Assembly: GCA_035626475.1 (NCBI GenBank)
Contig: DASPNP010000015.1
Location: 28,410 to 92,409 of the forward strand
Length of the DNA: 64,000 nucleotides
DNA from: DASPKT01 sp035626475
Lineage (GTDB): Bacteria > Pseudomonadota > Alphaproteobacteria > Azospirillales > Azospirillaceae
Direction: 5' to 3'
Positions within the stretch are counted from its first letter, which is position 1. The number at the start of each line of letters is the position of its first letter. The position numbers and the translations under genes were made by a program. Under the pieces are notes generated by a model. It did no database searches, was not told where the DNA came from, and saw only the letters and a program-made list of their open reading frames with translations. Positions 1-8,875 of the stretch are shown one piece after another.

Positions 1-953
1 GGCTGGTGGCGGCGCGCGCGGCGCAGGGTCTGGGCGCCGCCGCCATGATGGCCCTGTCCACGGCGCTGGTCGGCGACGCCCTGCCCCGGGAGCGGACGGG
101 CCGTGCCATGGGGCTGCTCGGCACCGTGTCCGCCCTGGGCACGGCCGCCGGCCCGCCGCTGGGCGGGGTGCTCCTGGAATGGCTGGACTGGCGGGCCCTG
201 TTCCTCGCCATGGTGCCGCTGGGCGCCGCGGCCCTGGTGCTGGCCTGGCGGGGGCTGCCGGCCGACCGGGCCGTCGGGTCGGGAGGCACGGCGTCGCCCG
301 GGGCTTGGCCGGCGCTGCTGCGCGATCCCGCCCTGGCCGCCGGCGTCGCCATGGGCATCCCGGCCGCCGCGTCGGTCATGGCGAGCCTGGTGGTCGGGCC
401 CTTCCACCTCTCCGGCGGGCTGCGGCTGGATGCGGCCTCGGTCGGCGCCGTCATGGCGGCGGGCCCGGCCGCGGCGGCGCTGGGCGGGGTACCGGCGGGC
501 CGGGCGGTGGACCGGTTCGGCGCGCCCCGGGTGCGCATGGCCGGGCTGGCGCTGATGATGGCGGGCGCGTCGCTGCTGGCCTGGGTGGCGAGCCGCTCCG
601 GCGTGGCCGCCTATGTCGCCGCGCTGGTGACGCTGACCCTGGGCTATGCGCTGTTCCAGGCGGCCAACACCACGGCGGTGATGACGGCGGTGGCGGCCGA
701 CCGGCGGGGCGTCGCGTCCGGCCTGCTGGCGCTGTCGCGCAATCTTGGCCTGATCGCCGGGGCGTCGCTGATGGCGGCGCTGTTCGCGGCCGGGTCGGGC
801 GCGGCCGATCCCGCGACGGCGGGCGCCGCGGCCATCGCCTCGGGCATGCGCGCCAGCTTCGGCGCGGCGGCGCTGGTCCTGGCGGCGACCCTCGTCCTGT
901 CGGGGCTGGCGGGACGGATCAGCGCGCTCCGGCCACGGGCTCCAGTTCGGTGA
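1..953 (+). CDS. MFS transporter, C-terminal part (5' end outside window)
   Basis: This is the carboxy-terminal ~316 residues of an inner-membrane major facilitator superfamily permease. The frame is open from the first complete codon at position 3, so the true start lies upstream of the window. The visible part begins with RAAQGLGAAAMMALSTALV, which corresponds to the helix-4 region of drug/H+ antiporter (DHA-type) permeases. It is followed by the motif-C-like GTAAGPPLGGVLLEW and then a run of hydrophobic helices made of Ala, Gly, Leu and Val. The substrate cannot be told from the sequence; export of a small hydrophobic compound is typical for the family. Its last 35 bases overlap the end of the convergent DUF6491-type gene. 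Confidence 0.85.
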   Translation, partial: LVAARAAQGLGAAAMMALSTALVGDALPRERTGRAMGLLGTVSALGTAAGPPLGGVLLEWLDWRALFLAMVPLGAAALVLAWRGLPADRAVGSGGTASPGAWPALLRDPALAAGVAMGIPAAASVMASLVVGPFHLSGGLRLDAASVGAVMAAGPAAAALGGVPAGRAVDRFGAPRVRMAGLALMMAGASLLAWVASRSGVAAYVAALVTLTLGYALFQAANTTAVMTAVAADRRGVASGLLALSRNLGLIAGASLMAALFAAGSGAADPATAGAAAIASGMRASFGAAALVLAATLVLSGLAGRISALRPRAPVR

Positions 954-1260
954 CGGCGACGCGGACAGGGACGGCGGTGCCGGCGCTGCCGATGACCTCG
1001 ATGTCGCGGGCGCCGCAGATCGGACCGCCGCGCGCCGCGAAGCCGACCGTGTCCAGCGGCCCGAGATTGACCTGCGGCCGGGCGAGTGTCAGCCGGTAGC
1101 GGTCGGACGACCCGACCCGGATTTCGATGGTGCTCGCATCCACCACCCTGCTGTTGCGGATCTCGCCCAGGTCGAAGCAGCTCCGCTCCCCGGCCGCGGC
1201 ACCGGCGGGGGCGGCGAGGATGGCGAGCAGAAGCGTCAGGGCGCGGACGGGCGGACTCAT
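919..1260 (-). CDS. small secreted DUF6491-type protein
   Basis: Predicted 113-residue exported protein. I chose the ATG at 1260 because it starts a clean signal peptide (MSPPVRALTLLLAILAAPAG); longer in-frame extensions are low-complexity. The mature part has a single Cys in RSCFDLGEIRNSRVVDASTI, then EIRVGSSDRYRLTLARP. This is the pattern I associate with DUF6491, small periplasmic proteins of unknown function. A second Cys (PICGARDIEVIG) could form a disulfide with the first. The 3' end overlaps the MFS gene by 35 bases on the opposite strand. Family membership is by pattern recognition and the function is unknown. Confidence 0.7.
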   Translation of the reverse strand: MSPPVRALTLLLAILAAPAGAAAGERSCFDLGEIRNSRVVDASTIEIRVGSSDRYRLTLARPQVNLGPLDTVGFAARGGPICGARDIEVIGSAGTAVPVRVAVTELEPVAGAR

Positions 1261-1372
1261 GGAACGGCTCCGGGGCGGTATGTGCCTGCCCATCATATGG
1301 CGACGCGCCGCCGCCGGGGAACGGGGGCCGCAGGGTTCGGCCGCGCCGCGCGTATAAGCTCTAGTGCCGTAA

Positions 1373-1663
1373 TCGGGCTTCCGGCAGGCCTTCCTCGGCG
1401 CGCTGGCGGATGTCGACAATGCGCTCTCCGCCCGAGCCGAGCTGTCTGCCCAAGCCGGGCTGCAGGCCCGCGCGCTGGCCGCCGCCCGCGAGGTGGAGCG
1501 CATCCTCGAGGTGCGCTACCGGGCTGGCGCCGTCGCGCTGCGCCTCTGGCTGGACGCCCAGGAGCGCCGCCGCTCCGCCGAGATCGCGCTGGCCCAGACC
1601 AGGCTCGACCTGCTGGTCAACCAGGTCAGGCTGTACCAGGCGCTGGGCGGCGGGATGCGCTAG
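1373..1663 (+). pseudogene. relic of a NodT/TolC-type outer-membrane efflux channel (C-terminus only)
   Basis: Between an in-frame stop at 1370-1372 and the TAG at 1661-1663 there is an open stretch of about 96 codons. It has no credible start codon and no ribosome site. Its translation (FRQAFLGALADVDNALSA, then REVERILEVRYRAGAVALR, then IALAQTRLDLLVNQVRLYQA and LGGGMR) matches the last helical hairpin and C-terminus of RND outer-membrane channel proteins, where the consensus is roughly RQAVLTALQDVENAL and RYxAGxxxxLxxLDAQ. The preceding ~370 residues of the family are missing. It is therefore a 5'-deleted remnant, perhaps of an efflux operon once linked to the adjacent MFS gene. Confidence 0.75.
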
Positions 1664-1753
1664 GCCGCCCTGCCGTGCGCCCTAGCCCGGACGGCTGAGC
1701 GGCGCCATATGTGCTGCGGTGCTACAAAGCCCGTCACCCCTCGACCGGGAACG

Positions 1754-4700
1754 ATGTTGACCGCCTTGCCGCCTGACCTCCACCAGGAGCATCCCGCCGA
1801 CGCCACCGCCTTTCCGGCCGACGCCGACCGGCAGCGGCTGCGCGCGGCCCTGCGCCACTCCAGGCTGCTCGTCTATAACTGCGACACCGAGCTCCGCTAC
1901 ACCTGGATCGCCAACCCGGCCAAGTTCTTCACGCCCGAGCGGCTGATCGGCCGGCGCGACGACGAGTTGACGGATCCCGCCAATGTCGCGGACCTCATCC
2001 GCCTCAAGCGCGAGGTGCTGGAGAGCGGGGTGCCGGCCGGGCGCGAGCTGCTGCTGGTGGTGGGCGGCGAGACGCGCTGGTACGAGGCCCATGCCGAGCC
2101 GCTGCTCGACGAGTCCGGGGCGGTGGTGGGGCTGACCGTCTCCGCCATGGACATCACCGACCGCCGCCGCGCCGAGGAGGAGCGCCAGCGCCTGCTGGCC
2201 GATCTGGAGGCAGAGCGCTCGCTGCTGCGCGCGGTCACCGAGCAGATGCCGGCCGGCCTGATCGTGGCCGAGGGGCCAAGCGGCCGGATCGTCACCTACA
2301 ACCGCATGGCCGAGCTGATCCTGGGCCACCCCGCCATCCCCGGCGAGGGGATCGGCGACTATGGCGCCTTTGGCGGCCTGCATCCCGACGGCCGGCCCTT
2401 CGCGCCCGAGGAGTACCCCACCGCCCGGGCGCTGCTGCGGGGCGAGCCGGTGCACCAGCAGGAGTTCCAGTACCGCCGGGGCGACGGCACCCTCACCCAC
2501 ATCTCGGTCAGCGCCGCCCCGCTCTGGCGCCCCGACGACCCGCCGGACGGCCCGCCGGCCGCCGCCGTCTGCGCCTTCGTCGACGTCAGCGCCCGCCGCC
2601 GGGCGGAGGCGGAGCTGCGCGAGGCCGAGGCGCGGCTGCAGCTGGCGCAGGAGGTGGGCGGCATCGGCTCCTGGGAGTACGACACGGTCACAGGCCAGGG
2701 TCACTGGTCGCCCTCCACCTTCCGCCTCTACGGCCGCGATCCCGAGACCTGGCGCCCCTCCTTCGAGGGCTGGCAGTCCTGCATCCATCCGGAGGACCGC
2801 GAGCGGGCCCGGGCGGCCGTGAGCCGCATCGTCATGGAGAAGGTGCCGCTCGACCACGAGTTCCGCGTGGTGATGCCCGACGGATCGGTGCGCTGGGTGC
2901 TGAGTCGCAACCGGCCGGAGATGGATGCCCAGGGCAACCTGCTGCGCATCCGCGGCTCCGACATCGACATCACCGAGCGGCGCCAGACCGAGGCGGCGCT
3001 GCAGGAGAGCGAGGCGCGGTTCCGCGACATGGCGGACGGCGCGCCGGTCATGGTCTGGGTCACCGACGCGTCCGGCCACTGCACCTACCTGAACCGCGCC
3101 TGGTGCGAGTTCACCGGCCAGACCGAGGAGCAAGGCCACGGGCTGGGCTGGCTGGACGCCACGCATCCCGACGACAAGGAGATGGCGGAGCGCATCTTCC
3201 TGGACGCCAACGCCCGCCGCGCGCCCTTCCGGGTCGAGTACCGGCTGCGCCGCGCCGACGGGACCTACCGCTGGACCATCGACGCGGCGGCACCCCGCTT
3301 CGGGGCCGACGGCGAGTATCTGGGCTATGTCGGCTCGGTCATCGACATCACCGAGCACAAGGAGGCCGAGGCCGCGCTGCGCGAAGGCGAGGAGCGCTTC
3401 CGCACCATGGCGAACCTCATCCCCTCGCTGATCTGGCTGGGCGATCCCGAGGGCAACATCACCTACCTGAACGACCGCTGGTACGAGTATTCCGGCCAGA
3501 CGCCGGAGACGGCGATGCCGTCCGGCTGGTTCGACACGGTGCATCCCGACGACCAGCCCGTCGTGACCGAGCGCTGGACCTCGGCGCTGCGATCGGGCGC
3601 GCCCTACTCCCTGGACATCCGCTTCCGCCGCCACGATGGCGTCTACCGCTGGTACGTGGCGCGCGCCCTGCCCTTGCGCGGCGCGGACGGGCGGATCACC
3701 GGCTGGTTCGGCATCGACACCGACATCCATGACCTGAAGGTCGCGCAGGAGGAGCTGACGCTGCTGAACGCCTCGCTGGAGGAGCGCGTCCGCGCGGAGG
3801 TGGAGGAGCGCCAGCGCGCCCAGGCGGCGCTGCTGCAGGCGCAGAAGGTGGAGGCGCTGGGCCAGCTGACCGGCGGCGTCGCGCACGACTTCAACAATCT
3901 GCTGCAGGCCATCTCCGGCTGCCTGCACCTGGTGGAGCGCCGCACCGCCGGCAACGCGCAGGTGAAGCCGCTGCTGGAGGCGGGCTACCAGGCGGTGGAC
4001 CGCGGCTCCAAGCTGGTGCAGCAGCTCCTGACCTTCGCGCGGCGCCAGCAGCTTCACCCGGAACCCGTGGCGATCCGCGACCGGGTGCTGGCGATGAACG
4101 ACCTGCTGACCCGGGCGTTGCGCGCCGACATCCATCTGGAACTGGATTTCGAGCCGGGCCTGTGGACGGCGGAGGTGGACGCGCTGCAGTTCGAGCTGGC
4201 GCTGATCAACCTGACCGTGAACGCCCGCGACGCCATGCCCGAGGGCGGCCGCCTGCGCATCAGCGCCGTCAACGAGAGGCTGCCGCCCGGCCATCCCTCG
4301 GGCCTGACCGGCGAGTTCGTGCGGATATCCGTGGCCGATACCGGCAGCGGCATGCCGCCGGCCGTGGCCGCCCGCGCCTTCGACCCCTTCTTCACCACCA
4401 AGGAGGTCGGCAAGGGCACGGGTCTGGGCCTGAGCCAGGTCTACGGCCTCGCCAGCCAGTCGGGCGGCACCGCCTGGATCGACACGGCGCCCGGCATGGG
4501 CACGACCGTTACCATGCTGCTGCGCCGGACCGAGGAGTCGGTGCGGGCCGACGCCGCCGGCAGCGCCGCCCTGTCCGGCACGGCGCGCAGCGGCCGGGTG
4601 ATGCTGGTGGAGGACGACCCGATCGTCGCCGCCACCGTGTCGGCCTCGCTGGAGGAGGCCGGCTACACGGTGCTGCGCTGCCCCACCGCCGACGCGGCGC

Positions 4701-4942
4701 TGGAACGGCTGGCGACGGAGCCGGTCGACCTGGTCTTCAGCGACGTGGTCATGCCCGGCGAGATGAGCGGCGTCGACCTCGCCAACGCCGTCAAGCGCCG
4801 CTTCCCCACCCTGCCCGTCATCCTCAGCACCGGCTACAGCGAGGAGGTCGCCCGCACCCCCGGCGTCCAGGTCCTGGGCAAGCCCTACCAGCTGAGCGAC
4901 CTGGTGCGCATGGTGGAGCGGGCGCTGGCGGTGAGGGTGTGA
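1754..4942 (+). CDS. multi-PAS hybrid sensor histidine kinase with receiver domain
   Basis: Predicted 1062-residue cytoplasmic hybrid kinase without membrane segments. About five PAS/PAC modules occupy roughly residues 25-665; repeated PAC-like ends such as DITDRRRAEEE, DIDITERRQTEAAL and SVIDITEHKEAEAALREGEE mark their borders. A coiled linker follows, then a HisKA domain with the phospho-acceptor His711 in GGVAHDFNNLLQ. The ATPase domain shows NARDAMPEGG, DTGSGMP, FFTTKEVGKGTGLGLSQV. The C-terminal receiver (about 940-1060) has acceptor Asp997 in LVFSDVVMPG and the conserved Lys in VLGKPYQ. The signal is unknown. An in-frame ATG at 1709 would add 15 residues but has no visible ribosome site; the chosen ATG follows a weak GGGAA. 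The gene is convergent with the AEC carrier. Confidence 0.9.
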   Translation: MLTALPPDLHQEHPADATAFPADADRQRLRAALRHSRLLVYNCDTELRYTWIANPAKFFTPERLIGRRDDELTDPANVADLIRLKREVLESGVPAGRELLLVVGGETRWYEAHAEPLLDESGAVVGLTVSAMDITDRRRAEEERQRLLADLEAERSLLRAVTEQMPAGLIVAEGPSGRIVTYNRMAELILGHPAIPGEGIGDYGAFGGLHPDGRPFAPEEYPTARALLRGEPVHQQEFQYRRGDGTLTHISVSAAPLWRPDDPPDGPPAAAVCAFVDVSARRRAEAELREAEARLQLAQEVGGIGSWEYDTVTGQGHWSPSTFRLYGRDPETWRPSFEGWQSCIHPEDRERARAAVSRIVMEKVPLDHEFRVVMPDGSVRWVLSRNRPEMDAQGNLLRIRGSDIDITERRQTEAALQESEARFRDMADGAPVMVWVTDASGHCTYLNRAWCEFTGQTEEQGHGLGWLDATHPDDKEMAERIFLDANARRAPFRVEYRLRRADGTYRWTIDAAAPRFGADGEYLGYVGSVIDITEHKEAEAALREGEERFRTMANLIPSLIWLGDPEGNITYLNDRWYEYSGQTPETAMPSGWFDTVHPDDQPVVTERWTSALRSGAPYSLDIRFRRHDGVYRWYVARALPLRGADGRITGWFGIDTDIHDLKVAQEELTLLNASLEERVRAEVEERQRAQAALLQAQKVEALGQLTGGVAHDFNNLLQAISGCLHLVERRTAGNAQVKPLLEAGYQAVDRGSKLVQQLLTFARRQQLHPEPVAIRDRVLAMNDLLTRALRADIHLELDFEPGLWTAEVDALQFELALINLTVNARDAMPEGGRLRISAVNERLPPGHPSGLTGEFVRISVADTGSGMPPAVAARAFDPFFTTKEVGKGTGLGLSQVYGLASQSGGTAWIDTAPGMGTTVTMLLRRTEESVRADAAGSAALSGTARSGRVMLVEDDPIVAATVSASLEEAGYTVLRCPTADAALERLATEPVDLVFSDVVMPGEMSGVDLANAVKRRFPTLPVILSTGYSEEVARTPGVQVLGKPYQLSDLVRMVERALAVRV

Positions 4943-4947
4943 GGCAA

Positions 4948-5144
4948 ATCCCTCTCCCCTTGAGGGAGAGGGATGGGACCCGGCGCGACAGCGACGGGAG
5001 GGTGAGGGGTCGGCAGCCGAAGGCTGACGTTCTCTACCGCTATCCCAGGATCATCCGTCGAGAACGCCCGGCTGGGCGGTCGACCCCTCATCCCCCCACG
5101 CCTTCGGCGCGGGCCCCACCCTTCTCCCTCAAGGGGAGAAGGAT
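4948..5144. repeat. ~200-bp nested inverted-repeat element (family D), copy 1
   Basis: Fills the gap between two convergent genes. Each end is a hairpin (CCTCTCCCCTTGAGGGAGAG at the left, CTTCTCCCTCAAGGGGAGAA at the right) and the ends are complementary to one another. The inside carries GTGAGGGGTCGGCAG facing GGTCGACCCCTCATCC. The same architecture recurs at 27302, 35739, 47877 and 53640, with a short version at 44040. Position between stop codons suggests a role in 3'-end protection or termination. Confidence 0.85.
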
Positions 5145-5158
5145 AAGCAGGCAGCCCC

Positions 5159-6100
5159 TCACACTCGGAACAGCGCGATCACCAGGCCGGTGGTCAGGGC
5201 CGACAGGGCGGTGGAGACGACGATGGCGCCGGCCACCGGGGCGGTGTGCAGGCCGTAGCGCTGGGCCAGCAGGAAGACGTTGAACCCGGCGGGCAGCGAG
5301 GCGCAGGTGACGGCCACGCCCAGCTGCAGCGGCGGCAGGTCGAAGACATACCGGCCGGACAGCCAGACCAGCAGCGGCAGCAGCACCAGCTTGGCCCCGA
5401 CCATCAGCCCGGTCCGCCCCAGCGCGTGGCCGACCTTCAGCCCCACCAGGCTGGCCCCCAGCGCGAAGAGCGAGCAGGGCACGGCCGAGCTGCCGGCCAG
5501 TTCCAATAGCCGATCCACCGGCTTCGGCAGCGCCAGCCCCGTCGCGGCGAAGACCAGGCCGGCGGCGATGGATGTCACCACCGGGTTCCTCAGCAGCGCC
5601 AGCGCCGTGCCCCCGGCCAGCGCCGCCAGCCCCCGCCCCTGCCCCCGCGCCCGGCCGGCCTCGATGAGCACCGTGCCGCCGCCCAGCAGCACCAGCGCGT
5701 GGAAGGTGATGATCAGCAGCAGCTGCCGCAATCCCTCGGGACCGAAGGCGGCCAGCACCAGCGGCACGCCGACCAGCACCGTGTTGGAGAAGCTGGAGCC
5801 CAGCGTCAGCACCGTGGCGCCGGGCGTGTCCTCGCGGAACAGGGCGCGTGCGGCCGCGAAGGCCAGGGCGCAGGCGGCCAGCAATGCCGTGTAGTAGGCG
5901 CCCAGGATCGCCAGCTCGTCCGGTCCCGGCATGCCCTGGCGCGCCATGCTGCGGAACAGCAGGCAGGGCAGCGCCACGGTGAAGTTGAAGGTGCCCAGCG
6001 CCTCGGCGGCACCCGGCCCGAACAGGGGCGGCCGGCACAGGGCGAAGCCCGCCAGCACCAGCCCGAAGGCCGGCAGCACGATCTCGAGGAGGGGGGCCAT
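5159..6100 (-). CDS. AEC (auxin efflux carrier) family transporter
   Basis: Predicted 313-residue inner-membrane carrier of the AEC family, which includes bacterial malate/malonate-type carriers. It starts MAPLLEIVLPAFGLVLAGFA and contains about ten hydrophobic helices. The family-type second helix appears as NFTVALPCLLFRSMA, and a C-terminal half repeat ends with ALTTGLVIALFRV. It is the last of four leftward genes (LamG protein, DUF885 protein, esterase, this gene) separated by 18 bases or less, so it is very likely co-transcribed with them. In that setting transport of a small organic acid from polysaccharide breakdown is plausible but is inference. Direction and substrate are unknown. Confidence 0.85.
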   Translation of the reverse strand: MAPLLEIVLPAFGLVLAGFALCRPPLFGPGAAEALGTFNFTVALPCLLFRSMARQGMPGPDELAILGAYYTALLAACALAFAAARALFREDTPGATVLTLGSSFSNTVLVGVPLVLAAFGPEGLRQLLLIITFHALVLLGGGTVLIEAGRARGQGRGLAALAGGTALALLRNPVVTSIAAGLVFAATGLALPKPVDRLLELAGSSAVPCSLFALGASLVGLKVGHALGRTGLMVGAKLVLLPLLVWLSGRYVFDLPPLQLGVAVTCASLPAGFNVFLLAQRYGLHTAPVAGAIVVSTALSALTTGLVIALFRV

Positions 6101-6118
6101 CAGATCAGGGGATCGTTC

Positions 6119-7141
6119 TCACGGTTTCGGCCGCGGCACGATGGCGCCGCTGCCCGCCGGTCCCATTAGACCGTGGCGCGCCGCCCAATCCAGGAAAAGC
6201 TGCGGCCAGACTTGCAGCGGCGTGTCCTGGATGCCGCGCAGGCCGAAGCCGTGGCCGCCCTCCTCGAACAGATGCATGGCCGCCGGCACGCCGGCCTTGC
6301 GCAGCGCCGCGTATATCAGCAGCGCGTTCTCCACCGGCACCGGCTGGTCATCGGCGGCGTGCAGGATCCAGGTCGGCGGCACCCCGGCCGTGACGTTCAT
6401 GTCGGGGGAGAATTCCGCCTCGCGCTCCGGCGTCGGGTCCGGCCCCAGCATGTTGGCGCGCGAGCCCGGATGCGAGATCCCGGCCTTCATCGAGATCACC
6501 GGATAGACCAGGCAGCCCAGGTCCGGCCGCGCCGGGAGCGCGTCGGCGCCGTCGACGGGCTCGTAGACCCTGCGCTCGAACCGGGTCAGCAGCGTCGCCG
6601 CCAGATGCCCGCCGGCGGAGAAGCCCTGCACCGCCACCCGCGCCGGGTCCAGCCCGTACTCCGCCGCCCGCGCCCGGATCAGCCGCAGCGCGCGCTGGGC
6701 GTCCTGCAACGGCGTGTCGGGCCCGGCGGCCCAACCCTGGTGCGGCAGGCGGTAGAGCAGGACGAAGGCGGTCACGCCCCGCGCCGCCAGCCAGCGCGCC
6801 GTCTCGAACCCCTCCTTGTCGACCACCGTGTGAGCGTAGCCGCCGCCGGGGATGACCAGGACCGAGGCGCCGTTGGGCCTGACAGGGCGGAAGACCGACA
6901 GGGTCGGGCGGGTCACGTAGCGGATGGCGCGGTCGCGCAGGTTCCACTGGTTCTGCCGCTCCCACACCTCCTGCACGACGGTCACCTTTTCCCCTCCCGG
7001 CGGCTTGCTGGGCCAGAGGCCGATCACCAGCGTGGGTTCGTCCGGCACCGGCCGTATCAGGTCGTCGGCGGCGAGCGGCAGGGAGAGCGCGGCGAGCGCG
7101 GTGGCGGAGCCGGTCAGCAGGGCGCGGCGGGAACGGATCAT
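6119..7141 (-). CDS. exported alpha/beta hydrolase, BD-FAE/acetyl-esterase type
   Basis: Predicted 340-residue esterase. The N-terminus (IRSRRALLTGSATALAALSL) resembles a Tat or Sec signal peptide. The oxyanion segment IPGGGYAHT lies near residues 97-105. The nucleophile elbow VQGFSAGGH gives Ser175; HAADDQP provides the acid (Asp264 or Asp265) and EEGGHGFG the catalytic His297. This layout is typical of xylan/pectin acetyl-esterase-like serine hydrolases. The ATG at 7141 lies 12 bases after the stop of the DUF885 gene, so translation is probably linked. Removing acyl groups from plant polysaccharide or its oligomers would fit the neighbouring pectate lyase and uronate genes, but the substrate is not proven by sequence. 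Confidence 0.85.
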   Translation of the reverse strand: MIRSRRALLTGSATALAALSLPLAADDLIRPVPDEPTLVIGLWPSKPPGGEKVTVVQEVWERQNQWNLRDRAIRYVTRPTLSVFRPVRPNGASVLVIPGGGYAHTVVDKEGFETARWLAARGVTAFVLLYRLPHQGWAAGPDTPLQDAQRALRLIRARAAEYGLDPARVAVQGFSAGGHLAATLLTRFERRVYEPVDGADALPARPDLGCLVYPVISMKAGISHPGSRANMLGPDPTPEREAEFSPDMNVTAGVPPTWILHAADDQPVPVENALLIYAALRKAGVPAAMHLFEEGGHGFGLRGIQDTPLQVWPQLFLDWAARHGLMGPAGSGAIVPRPKP

Positions 7142-7153
7142 GGGAAGGCTCCG

Positions 7154-8875
7154 TCAGGTACGGGAGGAGGTGAGGTGCCGCTCCAGCACCGCCAGCGGCA
7201 GGGGGCCGGGGGCGAGGATCGCGTCGTGGAAGGACTTCAGGTCGAAGCGGGGGCCCGCCGCCCTGGCCGCCGCGTCGCGGAAGGCGACGTGCCGATCGTA
7301 GCCGACCATGGGCGCCGCGACGTGCCCGGGTAGGACGAAGGCGCGGGCGACCTCCTTCTCCACCACGTCGCGCGTCTCGGCGGTGAGCCCGACCATGTAG
7401 TCCACCGCCTTCTCCCGGCCCCAGCCCTTGGCATGGATGCCGGTATCGGCGACCAGCCGGGCGGTGCGGAACAGCAGGGATTGCAGATAGCCGACGCGGC
7501 CGAGCGGGTCGTCGGCATAAAGGCCCATCTCGTCGCCCAGCCGCTGGGCGTAGATCGACCAGCCCTCCAGCGACGCGCCGGGAGAGGCCAGCTGGGCGCG
7601 GAGCGGGTGCGGCGCCGCGCGGTCCTGCAGGGCCGATTGCAGCAGATGGCCCGGCACCGTCTCGTGGTCCACGACCGTGGGCAGGCTCCAGACCGGCCGG
7701 TCGCGGATGCGGGCGAGGTCGACATAGTAGGCGCCCGGCTTGGTGCCGTCGAAGGAGGGGTTCAGGCGCCACCCCTGCACGCCCTGCCGCTCCTCCTCGT
7801 CCGAAAGACGGCGGATGTCGATGGGGCCCTGCGGCAGCGGGCCGAAGAGGGCGGGCAGGCGCGGGCGGATGGCGCCCAGCCGTGCGTTCATGTCGGCCAC
7901 CGCCCTGGCGCGGCCCTCGGCGGTATCGGCGTATAGGTGGCGGGGGTCGGTCGCCAGGGCGGCAAGCCGTTCCCCCACGCCGCCATCGCCGAGGCCGGCG
8001 ACGCGCAGGGCCCGGTCGGTCTCCGCCGTCAGTTCCCCGGCCCAGCGCAGGCCGAGCGTGTGCGCCTCCTCGGGCGTGATGGGCGTGGTGCAGAGGGTGG
8101 CGAGCGCGGTGGCGTAATAGGCATCGCCGTCCCTCAGCCCGCCGACACCATTGCCGCCGCTGCTGGCACGCTGCGATGCCAGCAACTCGACCTGCCGTGC
8201 CAGGGCGGGGGCGATCTCGTCGGCCAGCAGGCGGCGGGCGCGGGCGGAGAGGGCCGCGCCGTCAAGCCCGGCCGCCGTGGCCGCGTCGCCGAAGCGGCCG
8301 GGCAGCGGGCTCCCCTCTCCCAGAGCGGTGCGCAAGGACGACAGCCGGTCGAGCGTGAGGTCGAGGATGAAGGCGGGCGGCACGCGCCCCTCTCCTGCCG
8401 CCTCGCGGGCCCGCACGGTCTCCTGGTCCAGGGTCGCGGCGAAGCCCCGGAGGCGTGCCAGCCAGGCTTCGGCCTCGGCGGCCGAGGCGATTGCGGCCTG
8501 CTTCTCCAGCTGCGCCGGGGCGGTCACATGAGCGCCCTGCAGATGGGTCAGCACATAGGGGGTGAAGCGCCCGCCGGTGACACCCCAGGGGAAGCGGGCC
8601 GCGGCCGTTGCCTCCCCCTCCAGCATGAACAGCACCGCCTGCCGATCCAGCGCCCGCACCGGCGACAGGCCCTCGGCGGGAAACTCCGCCAGCAGCCGGG
8701 CGTGGCGGGCGGCGGAGGACGGGTCGGCCTTCCGCTCGGCCTGTAACAGGTCGAACAGGGCGTGCAAGGCGGCATCGGCGCCGCTGGAGGCCTCCGCCGG
8801 CCAAGCGGCCAGCAGCCCGGCACCGGCGGCGGAGGCGCCGGCACGGGCCAGCAGGTCGCGGCGGGTCAGGCTCAT
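7154..8875 (-). CDS. DUF885 family exported putative metallo-hydrolase
   Basis: Predicted 573-residue protein. The N-terminus MSLTRRDLLARAGASAAGAG is a twin-arginine signal, so folded export is expected. The central motif VDHETVPGHLLQSALQ is the DUF885 version of an HE-x-x-x-H metal site, and YYVDLARIRDRPVWSLPT precedes it. DUF885 proteins are helical, peptidase-like and mostly uncharacterised; a few act on peptides or other amides. The start ATG overlaps the stop of the upstream LamG gene in an ATGA arrangement (8872-8875), which indicates translational coupling. What a DUF885 protein contributes to a polysaccharide operon is unclear: it may act on a peptide or on an unusual linkage in the substrate. 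Confidence 0.85.
   Translation of the reverse strand: MSLTRRDLLARAGASAAGAGLLAAWPAEASSGADAALHALFDLLQAERKADPSSAARHARLLAEFPAEGLSPVRALDRQAVLFMLEGEATAAARFPWGVTGGRFTPYVLTHLQGAHVTAPAQLEKQAAIASAAEAEAWLARLRGFAATLDQETVRAREAAGEGRVPPAFILDLTLDRLSSLRTALGEGSPLPGRFGDAATAAGLDGAALSARARRLLADEIAPALARQVELLASQRASSGGNGVGGLRDGDAYYATALATLCTTPITPEEAHTLGLRWAGELTAETDRALRVAGLGDGGVGERLAALATDPRHLYADTAEGRARAVADMNARLGAIRPRLPALFGPLPQGPIDIRRLSDEEERQGVQGWRLNPSFDGTKPGAYYVDLARIRDRPVWSLPTVVDHETVPGHLLQSALQDRAAPHPLRAQLASPGASLEGWSIYAQRLGDEMGLYADDPLGRVGYLQSLLFRTARLVADTGIHAKGWGREKAVDYMVGLTAETRDVVEKEVARAFVLPGHVAAPMVGYDRHVAFRDAAARAAGPRFDLKSFHDAILAPGPLPLAVLERHLTSSRT

Noticed and set aside
1682..4294. Long open frame antisense to the multi-PAS kinase (870 codons), and similar long antisense frames opposite most large genes
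   Set aside because: In G+C-rich DNA the complementary frame of a real gene stays open by codon bias. The translation is rich in Arg, Gln, Gly and His with no domain, while the sense strand has clear motifs.
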